The notes under the pieces: model-generated
What the model was told of the DNA's origin: nothing
Databases searched by the model: none
Seen by the model: the letters and a program-made list of their open reading frames with translations, nothing else
In this document: piece by piece, positions 43,157 to 49,445 of the stretch
How the letters are laid out: every line of letters starts with the position of its first letter
Numbering within the stretch: position 1 is the stretch's first letter
Translations under genes and position numbers: made by a program
From: Slackia sp.
Lineage (GTDB): Bacteria > Actinomycetota > Coriobacteriia > Coriobacteriales > Eggerthellaceae
Assembly: GCA_030525985.1 (NCBI GenBank)
Contig: JAUNDR010000009.1
Location: 1-49,445, forward strand
Reading direction: 5' to 3'
Length of the DNA stretch: 49,445 bases

Positions 43157-44695
43157 ATGAACTTCATTTCGCTCCTGAAGCCGAACGTCTTGAATTTCGG
43201 ATTCGCCGTTATCCTGTCCATCAATGCAGCATCGGTCTGGGGAGGAGTCTTTCCTTACTTCCCCCTCGAGGCTCAAACGAGCGTATCGACCGTTTCGTTC
43301 TATCTGGCGCAGCTCGCCGCCATGACGGGTGCCTATGTGGCGGGGCTTGCCATCGGATGGCGCAACCCCCATGCGATCGGACGGCTCGGGGTTCTGGCCC
43401 CGTCCATCCCGCTTTCCGCCGGATCGCTCATTCTGGTATCGGCCATGTATATCCCCTCGCACACCATGGCGCTGATCGTCGCGGCCGCCCTCTGCGTCGG
43501 TGCGGGGTCGGCGCTCTATATGACCGCATGGCAGCGGGCATTCGCCGCGCGCAAAAGCGAGGAATGCTCGTTGGCCTTGATCGGCGGCGCATTCTACTCC
43601 GCCGTCGTCTACTTCGGCATATGCCTTATTCCTGCCGCCTTGACTGCTTACCTCATACCCCTGGTCATGGTTCCCCTTGCGGGCCTTTGCCTCTGGATCG
43701 CCCTCGATACCGCCGATACCGACCAGCCCATGTTCGAGGACGTGCCCGCAGAGCATGCGGCGCTGTATCGCAACGTCTTACGGGAAAGCGCGCCGCCCGC
43801 CCTCTGCGCGGGCGCATTAGGATTTTCCATGGGAGCCATGCGCTTCGTGGCCATCACCCATCAAGAGCTGTTCAATATCGTCAACCTCATATCGATGGCG
43901 GCTCTTGCGGCGGGCGCGATCGCGTTTCTGCTGCTCTGGCGCAAGCGGGCCTTGAGTTTCGACCTCGTGGGAATCTATCGGATGCTTTTTCCACTCGTGG
44001 GCGTCGGCCTGCTCTTGCTCCCCTTCACCGGAGGCGTGTTCTCGACCATAGGCATCGCGATAACCTACGCATCCGCCATGCTCGTGAACATGCTGATCAT
44101 GATGCACTGCTGCCATATCGCGCGCACGAGCGGCATCAATCCCGTCGTGACCTTCTCTTTTTACGAAAGCATCGTCTACGCGCTTCAGATCGTCGGATAC
44201 GCCGTAGGATACGGATCGGGAATAGACCACGGATTCGACGTAAGCCAGCTCTCCTTCGTTTCGGTGTCGGCGCTTTTCGTGCTGCTCATCGCGTCGATCG
44301 CATGCGGCGGCGGAAAGAGGCTGCATGCGAACCGGCTGGAATTTTTGATGCTCAGCCCAAAGAAGGCAGGCGAAAACCTCGCAAAAGAACTCGAAGCCTC
44401 CCAGACCCTCGCGCGCAGGAGAACCGACGGGAAAGACGGCGTCGACGAGGGCGGCGAGATGAAAGACCAGATTTCGAAGCGTTGCCAGAAGGTGAAGGAG
44501 CGCTTCGCGCTTTCGGCGCGGGAAGTCGAAATCATGGAGCTCGTCGCACGGGGTCGGACGGCGGCATCCATCGCGGAATCGCTTTTCATCTCGGAAAACA
44601 CCGTGCGCACGCACCTGAAGCGCATCTATGCGAAACTCGACGTGCACCGCAAGCGGGAGATGCTCGCGATCATCGAAAACATCGAGGTGAACTGA
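43157..44695 (+). CDS. Membrane-bound LuxR-family transcriptional regulator no. 3
   Basis: A 512-residue protein with about ten to twelve transmembrane helices in residues 12-390, opening NFGFAVILSINAASVWGGVF, and a LuxR HTH at the end (FALSAREVEIMELVARGRTA, then SENTVRTHLKRIYAKLD). The linker is shorter than in regulator no. 2, and both share the WGGVFP opening and the segment DQPMFEDVP in the central loop, so they are paralogues. AAGGAAAGG precedes the ATG. Divergent from dmsA2, its likely target. A terminator follows. Confidence 0.88.
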   Translation: MNFISLLKPNVLNFGFAVILSINAASVWGGVFPYFPLEAQTSVSTVSFYLAQLAAMTGAYVAGLAIGWRNPHAIGRLGVLAPSIPLSAGSLILVSAMYIPSHTMALIVAAALCVGAGSALYMTAWQRAFAARKSEECSLALIGGAFYSAVVYFGICLIPAALTAYLIPLVMVPLAGLCLWIALDTADTDQPMFEDVPAEHAALYRNVLRESAPPALCAGALGFSMGAMRFVAITHQELFNIVNLISMAALAAGAIAFLLLWRKRALSFDLVGIYRMLFPLVGVGLLLLPFTGGVFSTIGIAITYASAMLVNMLIMMHCCHIARTSGINPVVTFSFYESIVYALQIVGYAVGYGSGIDHGFDVSQLSFVSVSALFVLLIASIACGGGKRLHANRLEFLMLSPKKAGENLAKELEASQTLARRRTDGKDGVDEGGEMKDQISKRCQKVKERFALSAREVEIMELVARGRTAASIAESLFISENTVRTHLKRIYAKLDVHRKREMLAIIENIEVN

Positions 44696-44697
44696 AA

Positions 44698-44732
44698 AAG
44701 CGCGGGCGACGGAATCGCCGTCGCCCGCGCTT
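44698..44732 (-). terminator. Terminator shared by the rhodanese gene and the LuxR gene
   Basis: 15-bp perfect stem (AAGCGCGGGCGACGG with its complement) around AATCG. On the minus strand TTTTT follows; on the plus strand only TT. Confidence 0.85.
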
Positions 44733-44749
44733 CGCGGCATCCTCTTCAG

Positions 44750-45229
44750 CTAGCAGCAGCACGAATCGCCGTGGTCGTGGTCGTGACCGCAGGCGCAGCC
44801 GGATGCCGCAGGGGCCGTTTCCTGAGCGACATTGGCAGACGCCGCAAGCGCCGCCGCCACCGCGCGCTCCTCATCGGTGGTCACCACATCGAACGGCCAG
44901 TCGATAAGGCCGCCCGCATCGTAGACGTTCACGTAGCCGAGCGCCTCCATGTGCTGCACGGCCTGAGCGCTCTTTTCGCCCGTCTCACAATACAGCACGA
45001 TGACCGAAGCATCGTCGGAAAGCTCCATGCCGCGCGCGTTCGCGATGGCGTCAAGTCCGCGCTCGGCAAGCGCCTCGTCGTACAGGCAGTCGCAGATGTC
45101 CTCGACGGGCATGCAACCCGCGCCGGCGATGTGGCCGGTATCGTATTCTTCTTGCGTGCGCACGTCGACCAGCAGCATATGCGGGTCGCCGGCAAGCATC
45201 TCCTGCACTTCGGCGGCATCGAGTTTCAT
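44750..45229 (-). CDS. Rhodanese-domain protein with a Cys/His metal-binding-like tail
   Basis: A 159-residue protein. The rhodanese fold covers residues 1-120: LLVDVRTQEEYDTGHIAGAG at the start and the active-site loop VLYCETGEKSAQAV with the sulphur-carrying Cys. The last 20 residues include GCACGHDHDHGDSCCC, with six cysteines and three histidines, which looks like a metal- or persulphide-binding tail. Rhodaneses transfer sulphane sulphur from thiosulphate or persulphides to thiols or cyanide. AGGAG precedes the ATG at 45229. It is a single gene between dms locus 2 and the phosphoesterase. Confidence 0.85.
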   Translation of the reverse strand: MKLDAAEVQEMLAGDPHMLLVDVRTQEEYDTGHIAGAGCMPVEDICDCLYDEALAERGLDAIANARGMELSDDASVIVLYCETGEKSAQAVQHMEALGYVNVYDAGGLIDWPFDVVTTDEERAVAAALAASANVAQETAPAASGCACGHDHDHGDSCCC

Positions 45230-45362
45230 GGGCAATCTCCTTCTATCCGTTCCGATAAAAATAATGCGATCAAGAAAACAAGGCGAAGGGCGGTCGGAAC
45301 TCAACATGGCCGGCAAAACCACGCCGTTGCGGCTTCTTCGGCCGCCGTTCGCCGGCATCATG

Positions 45363-45938
45363 CTAACGGCGCGTCAACTCCACAAGACGCACCGAGGAAA
45401 CGACGCCGTCTTTGATGACGAGTTTCGCCACGCTCGGCGACGAACCGCCGCGCGGACGCGTCACCGAGCCAGGGCACACGATATAACCCGCAGGCGTCGC
45501 CGCCCGACCCGACACGATGCGCGGCACGTGCGTATGGCCATGCACCGCCACCTGCGGCAACGGGTCGCCCGGCTGCAGCGCCGACGTTCCGCCGCGCAAT
45601 GCGCGCATCAGATCGTCGGGCGTATGCGTCACCAAAAACCGCGCGCCTCCGATGACGGGCGTGGCGAAGCGCCCGACCTTCGCGCCGTATTCCGGATAAT
45701 CGTTGTTGCCGAGCACCGCCGTCACAGGCGCCAGCGTTTCGAGCTCCGCCAGAATGGACGGATCGCAGATGTCGCCCGCATGCACGATATGGTCGCAATC
45801 CGCCAATTCGGCGAACGCAGCCTGCGGCAGCGCCCCGTGCGTATCCGACAAAATGCCCACGAGCATGGCACCCGTCGACGCGGCGGCATCGGGCGCGGAG
45901 ACCCCGGACTCCCTGGATTCCGAATCCGCATTCGTCAC
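45363..45938 (-). CDS. Calcineurin-like metallophosphoesterase (YfcE/MJ0936 type)
   Basis: A 191-residue phosphodiesterase. The five metal motifs are LVGILSDTHG, HIVHAGDICD, VLGNNDYPEYG, LVTHTPDD and VHGHTHVPRI. A hydrophilic extension of about 33 residues precedes the first motif. The GTG at 45938 has AGGAGG seven bases upstream and lies two bases after the LOTUS-DUF3825 stop, so the two genes are coupled. Members hydrolyse phosphodiesters such as bis-pNPP in vitro; the natural substrate is unknown, but a link to RNA is possible given the neighbour. Confidence 0.88.
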   Translation of the reverse strand: MTNADSESRESGVSAPDAAASTGAMLVGILSDTHGALPQAAFAELADCDHIVHAGDICDPSILAELETLAPVTAVLGNNDYPEYGAKVGRFATPVIGGARFLVTHTPDDLMRALRGGTSALQPGDPLPQVAVHGHTHVPRIVSGRAATPAGYIVCPGSVTRPRGGSSPSVAKLVIKDGVVSSVRLVELTRR

Positions 45939-45940
45939 GG

Positions 45941-48013
45941 CTATTCCTCCTCGTCTTTTTCCTCGGCGGCGTCGATGATCGACGCAGGCGAAAGCCAATC
46001 GATATACGGCCTGCACAAAAGGCGGGCGTCGCGATACGCCTGCGCCATGGTGACGATGGTCTGGCCTTGATAGTTGCCCGATTTCTGCAACTCCACCACC
46101 AACGCCACATCGGGAGTCGGAGAATCGGTCAGAATGAGCGGCAGCAGCAGATTCATGCTGTTCGTGCGCGGATAATACGCCGGCACCGCCGTCTTGTAAT
46201 TCCAACGCACCTGGCGCTTCGCAACGGCGATCGCCGCGTTGATGCTCGTGCTCAACCGGTTGAACAAACGGGTGTCGTTCTCGATCGCCGCACGCAACTT
46301 CTCGAAACGCTCGCCGCGCGCGCCATCGGAAAGCTCCTCCACGCCCGCCAGGATTCCCAGGCACTCCTGCGACGAAGCCAACTCGTCGCGCAGGAAATTC
46401 ACCGGCAGACGATGCACGTTGTCCACCACGATATGGTGCACGTCGCACACCACCTCGCGGTCGAGGTCGAAGAGCAGATCCTCCTTGCGTTCGAGATAGC
46501 TTGCGGGCTGGGGCAGCGGATTGAACTCGCGCACCAGCCGCTTGCCGAGCCGGCCCGTACCCGCCGTGCAAAAGCCCGAAAACGTCCAGGAATAGCGCGC
46601 GGCGTCGGGATCGTTGGGATCGGATGGCTCGAAACAGGCGTAGATATCCTCGTAATGCTTATCCACAAGACCCGTGTTCCATGCGGCGAAATCCTCGTCG
46701 GAAGAAAAGCCCACTTTGTCCTCGAGCGTCAAGCGATAGAAAGTGTAACGGATGTAGTTGTGCAGAATGTCGAAACGGCGCGTGCGCACGTCGAGGCCCG
46801 CGTCGTTGAAATCCCACGGCTCATCAAGCGCCAAGGACGCCAGCGTTTCAAGGAACTCCTGCCATGTGCCCAGGTATCCGAAGCGCTCGAGTTCTTTGCC
46901 GGGAATGACGCGGCGGCGCGGACGGCGTTCGGTCCTGTTCGCCGCCTGCTCTTTGGCGGGCGTTGCGGATTTCTGCTTGCGACGCAAGGAGGCATCGTCG
47001 GATGCGCCCTTCTTGCCCCGCTCCCCTGCTTCGACCCCTCCCGCCTTAGCGGCGTTGTCGCGCTCTTGCGCGGCGGATTTGGCTAAAACCGATGCGCCGG
47101 ATTTAGCGGAACGGCGCACCGACGATTTCGCCGCCTTGTCGTTTGCCGTCGCATCGTCTTTCCTGCCGCGCCCCGAAGATCGCGCGCTGTCGCCTTCCTT
47201 CGCAGACCGCGCTTCTTCGCATGCCTTGCTTTCAGCGGCATCGGGCGCCTTTGCGGAATCCGACGAAGAATCCGCAGGCTTCATCGAAGTTTTCGTCCGC
47301 GAAGAACGCCGCGAGGAAGATGTCTGTTCTCCCGCATCGGCAGTTTCGCCTCCGCGGTCGTCTTTGCATTCATCCTCGTTATCGACATTGGTATCTTTTT
47401 TATTGCTTTGCTCTTTTTTATTGTCTAGTTTCTTTTTTTCTTCTTGATGCTTTTTTGCATCATCTTTATTTTTGATATTTCGTTTCTTTTCTTCATCAGA
47501 AAGGGCGGCCGTCGCGGATCCATCGGGCACAATGCCGTTCGCTGCATCCGCCGCTTCTTCGGCAGAGACTGCTTCTTCGGTTTCTTTTTGTTCTATTGGT
47601 TTCTTTTTAGAACTATTATTCCTTTGAGAAACCTTATCTTTTTTAGAATCTTTCTCTTTTAAAGAAACCGAATCGCGTGAATCGACGGACGATTCGCGGT
47701 CGCGGTCGTCTTCCGTCGCTTCGTCCCCGTCGAGCAACGTCTCATACGGCTCGAATTCGCGCAATGAGAACATGGACTGCGACACGCCGCCGATTTCCTT
47801 GGTGGACATGCTCACGAAATCGGACATCTCCTCAAGCATCGGCTTGAGCTTCAAAAAGCCATAATCTTCACGGTCGATTCCTTCGCGCACGAAGCACCAC
47901 CCGAGACTTGCCAGGGGATATTCCTCGTCGAAGTCGAATTTCTTCTTCAGCGCGTTATAGATGAACCGACGGTCTTCATCGGTCATATGCGGCTGCGTTT
48001 GCTTGCGGGCCAT
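45941..48013 (-). CDS. LOTUS/OST-HTH and DUF3825 domain protein with long charged linker
   Basis: A 690-residue protein in three parts. Residues of about 12-75 (YPLASLGWCFVREGIDREDY, then GFLKLKPMLEEM) resemble the LOTUS/OST-HTH RNA-binding domain. Residues of about 85-370 are a disordered Lys/Glu/Asp/Ser/Ala linker. From about 375 to the end is a DUF3825-like domain (FGYLGTWQEFLETLASLALD, then TGLVDKHYEDIYACF, DVHHIVVDNVHRLPVNFL). LOTUS-DUF3825 fusions are known in bacteria and are thought to act on RNA. The linker DNA at about 47395-47660 is strikingly AT-rich (many A/T runs and AAA lysine codons), unlike the rest of the window. AGGAGG precedes the ATG. Co-transcribed with the phosphoesterase. 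Confidence 0.68.
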   Translation of the reverse strand: MARKQTQPHMTDEDRRFIYNALKKKFDFDEEYPLASLGWCFVREGIDREDYGFLKLKPMLEEMSDFVSMSTKEIGGVSQSMFSLREFEPYETLLDGDEATEDDRDRESSVDSRDSVSLKEKDSKKDKVSQRNNSSKKKPIEQKETEEAVSAEEAADAANGIVPDGSATAALSDEEKKRNIKNKDDAKKHQEEKKKLDNKKEQSNKKDTNVDNEDECKDDRGGETADAGEQTSSSRRSSRTKTSMKPADSSSDSAKAPDAAESKACEEARSAKEGDSARSSGRGRKDDATANDKAAKSSVRRSAKSGASVLAKSAAQERDNAAKAGGVEAGERGKKGASDDASLRRKQKSATPAKEQAANRTERRPRRRVIPGKELERFGYLGTWQEFLETLASLALDEPWDFNDAGLDVRTRRFDILHNYIRYTFYRLTLEDKVGFSSDEDFAAWNTGLVDKHYEDIYACFEPSDPNDPDAARYSWTFSGFCTAGTGRLGKRLVREFNPLPQPASYLERKEDLLFDLDREVVCDVHHIVVDNVHRLPVNFLRDELASSQECLGILAGVEELSDGARGERFEKLRAAIENDTRLFNRLSTSINAAIAVAKRQVRWNYKTAVPAYYPRTNSMNLLLPLILTDSPTPDVALVVELQKSGNYQGQTIVTMAQAYRDARLLCRPYIDWLSPASIIDAAEEKDEEE

Positions 48014-48167
48014 GCGGCCTCCTTATCGTGAATACGACGCCCGGTCGGCGTCATCGAGAATTCCTATCGGATACGCGGCATCATACGGAAAAGCGTCGCC
48101 TGTACCCGCCCCTGCGTCGAAAAAGCGGAGAAAGCCCCCGATCGAACAGCTCGCCCCGCAACGAAAC

Positions 48168-48190
48168 GGGCGTCGAAAGCATCGACGCCC
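48168..48190 (-). terminator. Terminator of rlmH
   Basis: GGGCGTCGA and TCGACGCCC around AAGCA, followed on the minus strand by GTTTCGTT. Confidence 0.65.
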
Positions 48191-48224
48191 GGTAAGCATT
48201 CCTGAAAATATGGAAGCGTTTCCG

Positions 48225-48695
48225 TTATTTGTGGTACGGCTCGCCACGACTGATCTTGAACGCTCGATAAATCTGCTCGAGCAAAACCACACGCGCAAGA
48301 TTATGCGGCAGCGTGATCTTGCCGAACGAAAGGCATTCGTCGGCGAAATCCTGCACGCTGCGGCTCACGCCGCCCGATCCGCCCACCACGAAGGTGATAT
48401 CGCTGACGCCGGAGAGCATGAGCGCATCCATACGAGCGGCGATGCCTTCGCTCGAAAGCTGCTTGCCGCCCACATCGAGCAGAATCACGTGGGAATGCTC
48501 GGGCAGCGCTTCAAGAATGCCCTTCCCCTCGATTTTGCGCGCACCCTCTTCGCCGCCGCATTTTCCGGGATCGCGATCGGGAATCTCCTCGATCGTCACT
48601 TTGGCATAGGCCTTCAGACGCTTCATGTACTCGGCGCATGCCTCGCCCCAGAACTTCTCTTTCAGCTTGCCGACGGCGATGATATGGATTTTCAC
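48225..48695 (-). CDS. rlmH: 23S rRNA (pseudouridine-1915-N3)-methyltransferase RlmH
   Basis: A 156-residue SPOUT methyltransferase, the usual length. Start VKIHIIAVGKLKEKFW matches the family. HVILLDVGGKQLSSEG is the central strand and DITFVVGGSGGVS the SAM-binding knot. The C-terminus has ITLPHNLARVVLLEQIYRAF. It modifies helix 69 of 23S rRNA in assembled 70S ribosomes. The GTG start has AAGGAG upstream. Confidence 0.96.
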   Translation of the reverse strand: MKIHIIAVGKLKEKFWGEACAEYMKRLKAYAKVTIEEIPDRDPGKCGGEEGARKIEGKGILEALPEHSHVILLDVGGKQLSSEGIAARMDALMLSGVSDITFVVGGSGGVSRSVQDFADECLSFGKITLPHNLARVVLLEQIYRAFKISRGEPYHK

Positions 48696-48773
48696 TGCTC
48701 GATATCTCCTTCCGTTTCCGTCGTGCCCGATTCTATCCGATGGCTCTATGCCCCACAATGCGAAGCGGATTTC

Positions 48774-49322
48774 CTACAGAGAATCGCGCAAAGCCGCCAA
48801 TTTGGCGCGCACCGACGGATCGAGCCGCTCGCTCACCGTGTTCTTCACGGCGACGCGCGGGCTTTCGTCGAGGTCGTACTCGTGATGGTTCACCTCGACC
48901 GCATGGCTGAAACCGTTTGCGCTCATGCGATCGACGCCGAAGCCGAACACGGTGTTCTGAATGGTGGCATCGCTGGTCACCACCATGGTTTCGATGCCGC
49001 GCTCGCGCGCATCGCGGCTGAGCTTCTCGATCACCTTGTCGGCGGAATCGCCCGCGCGCGAGAACATGATGCGCACGCCCGCGATGCGTTCGCACGAACC
49101 GTCGGAGAACTCGTTGCGCGCGCCGTCGAACACGATGACCGCCTCGAAATCGCGTCCCGCGTAGGCCACGACGTCGTTGATCAGCGCTTCGCGCGCACGG
49201 TTGAACGCATCGTCGGCATAATCGGGATTCGGCCCCGCATCGCGCAGATGGCGATAGCGCGATCCGCTGCGCAGCACGTTGTACCCATCGACGATAAGGA
49301 GTTTCTTTCTTTGCTTAGCCAT
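48774..49322 (-). CDS. NYN-domain ribonuclease, YacP/Rae1-like
   Basis: A 182-residue PIN-like nuclease. Acidic active-site residues sit in LLIVDGYNVLRS, AVIVFDGARNEF and METMVVTSDATIQN-type segments (GIETMVVTSDATIQNTVFGF), then SADKVIEKLSRDARER. In B. subtilis YacP (Rae1) cleaves mRNA in the ribosomal A site. It follows the end of rlmB on the minus strand, as in the cysS-mrnC-rlmB-yacP arrangement of many Firmicutes, which supports the assignment. No strong ribosome site is visible; the short upstream gap is AT-rich and holds a 13-bp dyad (49347-49359), possibly its own promoter. Confidence 0.88.
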   Translation of the reverse strand: MAKQRKKLLIVDGYNVLRSGSRYRHLRDAGPNPDYADDAFNRAREALINDVVAYAGRDFEAVIVFDGARNEFSDGSCERIAGVRIMFSRAGDSADKVIEKLSRDARERGIETMVVTSDATIQNTVFGFGVDRMSANGFSHAVEVNHHEYDLDESPRVAVKNTVSERLDPSVRAKLAALRDSL

Positions 49323-49361
49323 AATTAAAATACCTGGTTTCTTTATGATACCTAGTATCTA

Positions 49362-49445
49362 TTAAGACTGAGCCTTCACATGGCACTGGCGCATCCACTC
49401 GTACATGATGGCCGTTGCCGCCTGGGCCACATTGAGCGATCCGAC
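49362..49445 (-). CDS. rlmB: TrmH-family rRNA 2'-O-methyltransferase RlmB, C-terminal end (truncated by window edge)
   Basis: The last 27 codons read VGSLNVAQAATAIMYEWMRQ, then CHVKAQS and TAA. SLNVAQAATAIMYE is motif 3 of SpoU/TrmH methyltransferases (usually SLNVSVAAGI-YE), which closes the SAM-binding knot. Together with the YacP-like gene downstream, RlmB (2'-O-methylation of G2251 in 23S rRNA) is the most likely member. The rest of the gene lies beyond the window. Confidence 0.8.
   Translation of the reverse strand, partial: VGSLNVAQAATAIMYEWMRQCHVKAQS

Noticed and set aside
44750-44800. Selenocysteine or read-through at the Cys-rich rhodanese end
   Set aside because: The stop is TAG directly after CCC codons for Cys, the terminator follows, and no selenocysteine element is seen.
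49347-49359. Second binding site for the Phd-like antitoxin
   Set aside because: GATAC-CTA-GTATC resembles part of the operator at 5597-5620, but the half-site order differs and the match is too short to claim.

Overview
The window is about 60% GC, gene-dense and mostly minus-strand. It looks like the chromosome of a gut actinobacterium of the Eggerthellaceae (class Coriobacteriia, around Eggerthella, Slackia and Gordonibacter). This is inferred from gene content: several Tat-exported respiratory reductases, three of them paired divergently with membrane-bound LuxR regulators (multi-TM domain plus C-terminal HTH), an arrangement typical of that family. No rRNA, tRNA, CRISPR array, transposase or integrase was seen.

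Layout. 0-1.4 kb: amidohydrolase tail and long-form hibernation factor HPF. 1.6-5.0 kb: a FAD-type Tat reductase divergent from membrane LuxR no. 1. 5.0-5.6 kb: Phd/ParE-like toxin-antitoxin pair. 5.9-8.7 kb: polar amino-acid ABC importer with a 9-codon leader ORF, an operator palindrome and, between permease and ATPase genes, a strongly folded element. 8.8-17.7 kb: DMSO-reductase-like locus 1 (dmsA, two dmsB, torD-like chaperone, dmsC), divergent membrane LuxR no. 2 and a polyferredoxin. 17.7-26.0 kb: housekeeping (SanA-like, leuS, RlpA/3D cell-wall protein, IMP dehydrogenase, M18 aminopeptidase). 26.2-31.5 kb: a more AT-rich accessory stretch with two AAA/DUF4143 ATPases, three lipoproteins and a hicB whose hicA is reduced to 18 codons. 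31.8-34.7 kb: FAD+FMN urocanate/fumarate-reductase-like enzyme and a MerR regulator. 34.9-37.6 kb: ABC exporter and diacylglycerol-kinase-like protein. 37.8-44.7 kb: DMSO-reductase-like locus 2 with two dmsC genes and divergent membrane LuxR no. 3. 44.7-49.4 kb: rhodanese, metallophosphoesterase, a LOTUS-DUF3825 protein, rlmH, a YacP-like NYN nuclease and the end of rlmB.

How it works together. The theme is anaerobic respiration with alternative organic or S/N-oxide acceptors. Tat-exported catalytic subunits take electrons through DmsB ferredoxins and DmsC quinol anchors, and each system appears to have its own regulator. Both dmsA promoters carry a 17-bp dyad (TCACC-N7-KGTGA) at nearly the same distance (33.5 and 34.5 bp) from a TATATT -10 box, suggesting related activator sites. 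One DmsB carries Asn in place of the cluster-III cysteine whose replacement gives a [3Fe-4S] centre in relatives.

The best candidates for something undescribed are: (i) each DUF4143 ATPase gene is preceded by its own tandem array of long palindromes, unrelated between the two genes, one with an exact 40-bp pitch; (ii) a 100-nt nested stem structure with purine-rich internal loops at 6873-6972; (iii) nested, mutually exclusive inverted repeats at 27733-27875; and (iv) the LOTUS-DUF3825 protein with an AT-rich lysine/glutamate linker.
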